This document shows positions 42,528 to 43,013 of a DNA stretch of 43,013 bases, piece after piece (position 1 is the stretch's first letter; the number at the start of each line of letters is the position of its first letter). The notes under the pieces are model-generated. The model was not told where the DNA came from and made no database searches. It saw only the letters and a program-made list of their open reading frames with translations. The stretch lies in the NCBI GenBank assembly GCA_022565365.1, contig JAIUMW010000004.1:1-43013 (forward strand), written 5' to 3'. Position numbers and translations under genes: made by a program. The DNA is from Oceanicaulis sp. (GTDB lineage: Bacteria > Pseudomonadota > Alphaproteobacteria > Caulobacterales > Maricaulaceae).

Positions 42528-43013
42528 TGACAGACCCGGTAAAGACCTATGACGCCGTCATTGTGGGCGGCGGACCGGCCGGCGCCACCGCAGCTCAAAA
42601 AATCGCCGAGGCCGGCGCCTCGGTTCTGCTGATCGACAAGCCCGGGCGCATCAAGCCGTGCGGGGGGGCGGTGCCGCCCAAACTTGTCCGCACCTACGAC
42701 ATCCCTGATTCCCAGATCGTCGCACGCACCCAGGGCGCGCGTATCCTCGCCCCCTCGGGCCTGGAAGTGGATATGCCCATCGGCGAAGGCTATGTCGCCA
42801 TGGTCGACCGCGAGCACTTTGACGAATTCCTGCGCGAGCGCGCGGCCAGTGCTGGCGCCGAGCGCCGCAACGGCACGTTCGAGACGTTGGAGCGCGATGA
42901 GCAAGGCGCTGCGATCATTGTATTTTCACCCACCGAGGCGCCTGACGAGCCCGTCCGGGTGCGCGCCCGTGTGGTGATCGCAGCCGACGGCGCGCGCTCC
43001 AAGCTCGCCCAGC
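42527..43013 (+). CDS. bchP: Geranylgeranyl diphosphate/bacteriochlorophyll reductase (BchP), 3'-truncated
   Basis: BchP reduces the geranylgeranyl tail of bacteriochlorophyll (or its diphosphate) to phytyl. About 162 residues are visible before the window ends. The FAD-binding motif VIVGGGPAGATAAQ lies near residue 11. KPCGGAVPPKLV follows, and REHFDEFLRERA and VVIAADGARSKLA match the family. The start is GTG 42527 (MTDPVKTYDA), preceded by CTGGAGGTGG and overlapping the last base of the orf69 stop. The gene is not listed in the ORF track because it is open at the right edge. Confidence 0.94.
   Translation, partial: MTDPVKTYDAVIVGGGPAGATAAQKIAEAGASVLLIDKPGRIKPCGGAVPPKLVRTYDIPDSQIVARTQGARILAPSGLEVDMPIGEGYVAMVDREHFDEFLRERAASAGAERRNGTFETLERDEQGAAIIVFSPTEAPDEPVRVRARVVIAADGARSKLAQ

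Noticed and set aside
42299-42904. Minus-strand 201-aa ORF across the 21-bp repeat (FGVIRPV repeats)
   Set aside because: It runs through the 5' half of bchP in antisense and into bchG; the repeats are explained by the tandem DNA repeat.

Overview
The window is almost entirely a photosynthesis gene cluster (PGC) of a GC-rich alphaproteobacterium that makes bacteriochlorophyll a. Four features point to the alphaproteobacteria: PpsR and PpaA/AerR regulators, a tspO beside crtB, a C4-pathway hemA (5-aminolevulinate synthase), and RIME-like intergenic palindromes. The cyclase is the oxygen-dependent AcsF, and no bchE, pufC, pucBA or crtA is visible. That fits an aerobic anoxygenic phototroph with a Rhodobacter-like reaction centre and only an LH1 antenna. 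The order and genus cannot be fixed from the sequence alone; Caulobacterales-type or related lineages are possible.

Layout. (1) 1-1.7 kb: the truncated end of an acetyl-CoA hydrolase/transferase-family gene, outside the cluster proper. (2) 1.8-10.2 kb, plus strand: bchI-bchD-bchO-DUF3422-crtI-crtB-orf52-tspO-orf40, tightly coupled and preceded by a perfect PpsR motif (TGT-N12-ACA). (3) 10.3-12.65 kb, minus strand: crtD-crtC, divergent from crtE across a second perfect PpsR motif. (4) 12.7-22.2 kb, plus strand: the crtEF-bchCXYZ-pufBALM superoperon, with a third perfect PpsR motif before bchC, stem-loops around pufBA and a rho-independent terminator after pufM. (5) 22.4-38.6 kb, minus strand: the convergent bchFNBHLM-lhaA-puhABC-orf97-acsF-puhE-hemA-idi superoperon. 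A two-palindrome repeat separates it from puf. (6) 39-43 kb, plus strand: ppaA/aerR-ppsR, then bchG behind a pair of PpsR-like palindromes 8 bp apart, a 69-codon ORF with a 21-bp tandem repeat, and the start of bchP, which runs off the right edge.

How the genes work together. HemA makes 5-aminolevulinate. BchIDH inserts Mg, BchM methylates, AcsF closes ring E, BchLNB reduces ring D and BchXYZ reduces ring B. BchF and BchC shape the C3 side chain, and BchG and BchP attach and reduce the tail. Idi and CrtE supply C5 and C20 isoprenoids, and CrtB, I, C, D and F make acyclic methoxylated carotenoids, probably of the spirilloxanthin type because crtA is absent. PufLM and PuhA form the reaction centre and PufBA the LH1 ring; LhaA, PuhB, PuhC and PuhE assist assembly. 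PpsR, its antirepressor-type partner PpaA and TspO provide oxygen/redox/light and tetrapyrrole-linked control.

The least explained elements are the two paralogous mini membrane proteins flanking tspO, the repeat-bearing ORF in the bchG-bchP gap, a DUF3422 gene inside the bch/crt operon, and a crtC whose start lies deep inside crtD. No tRNA, rRNA, insertion sequence or CRISPR array was seen.
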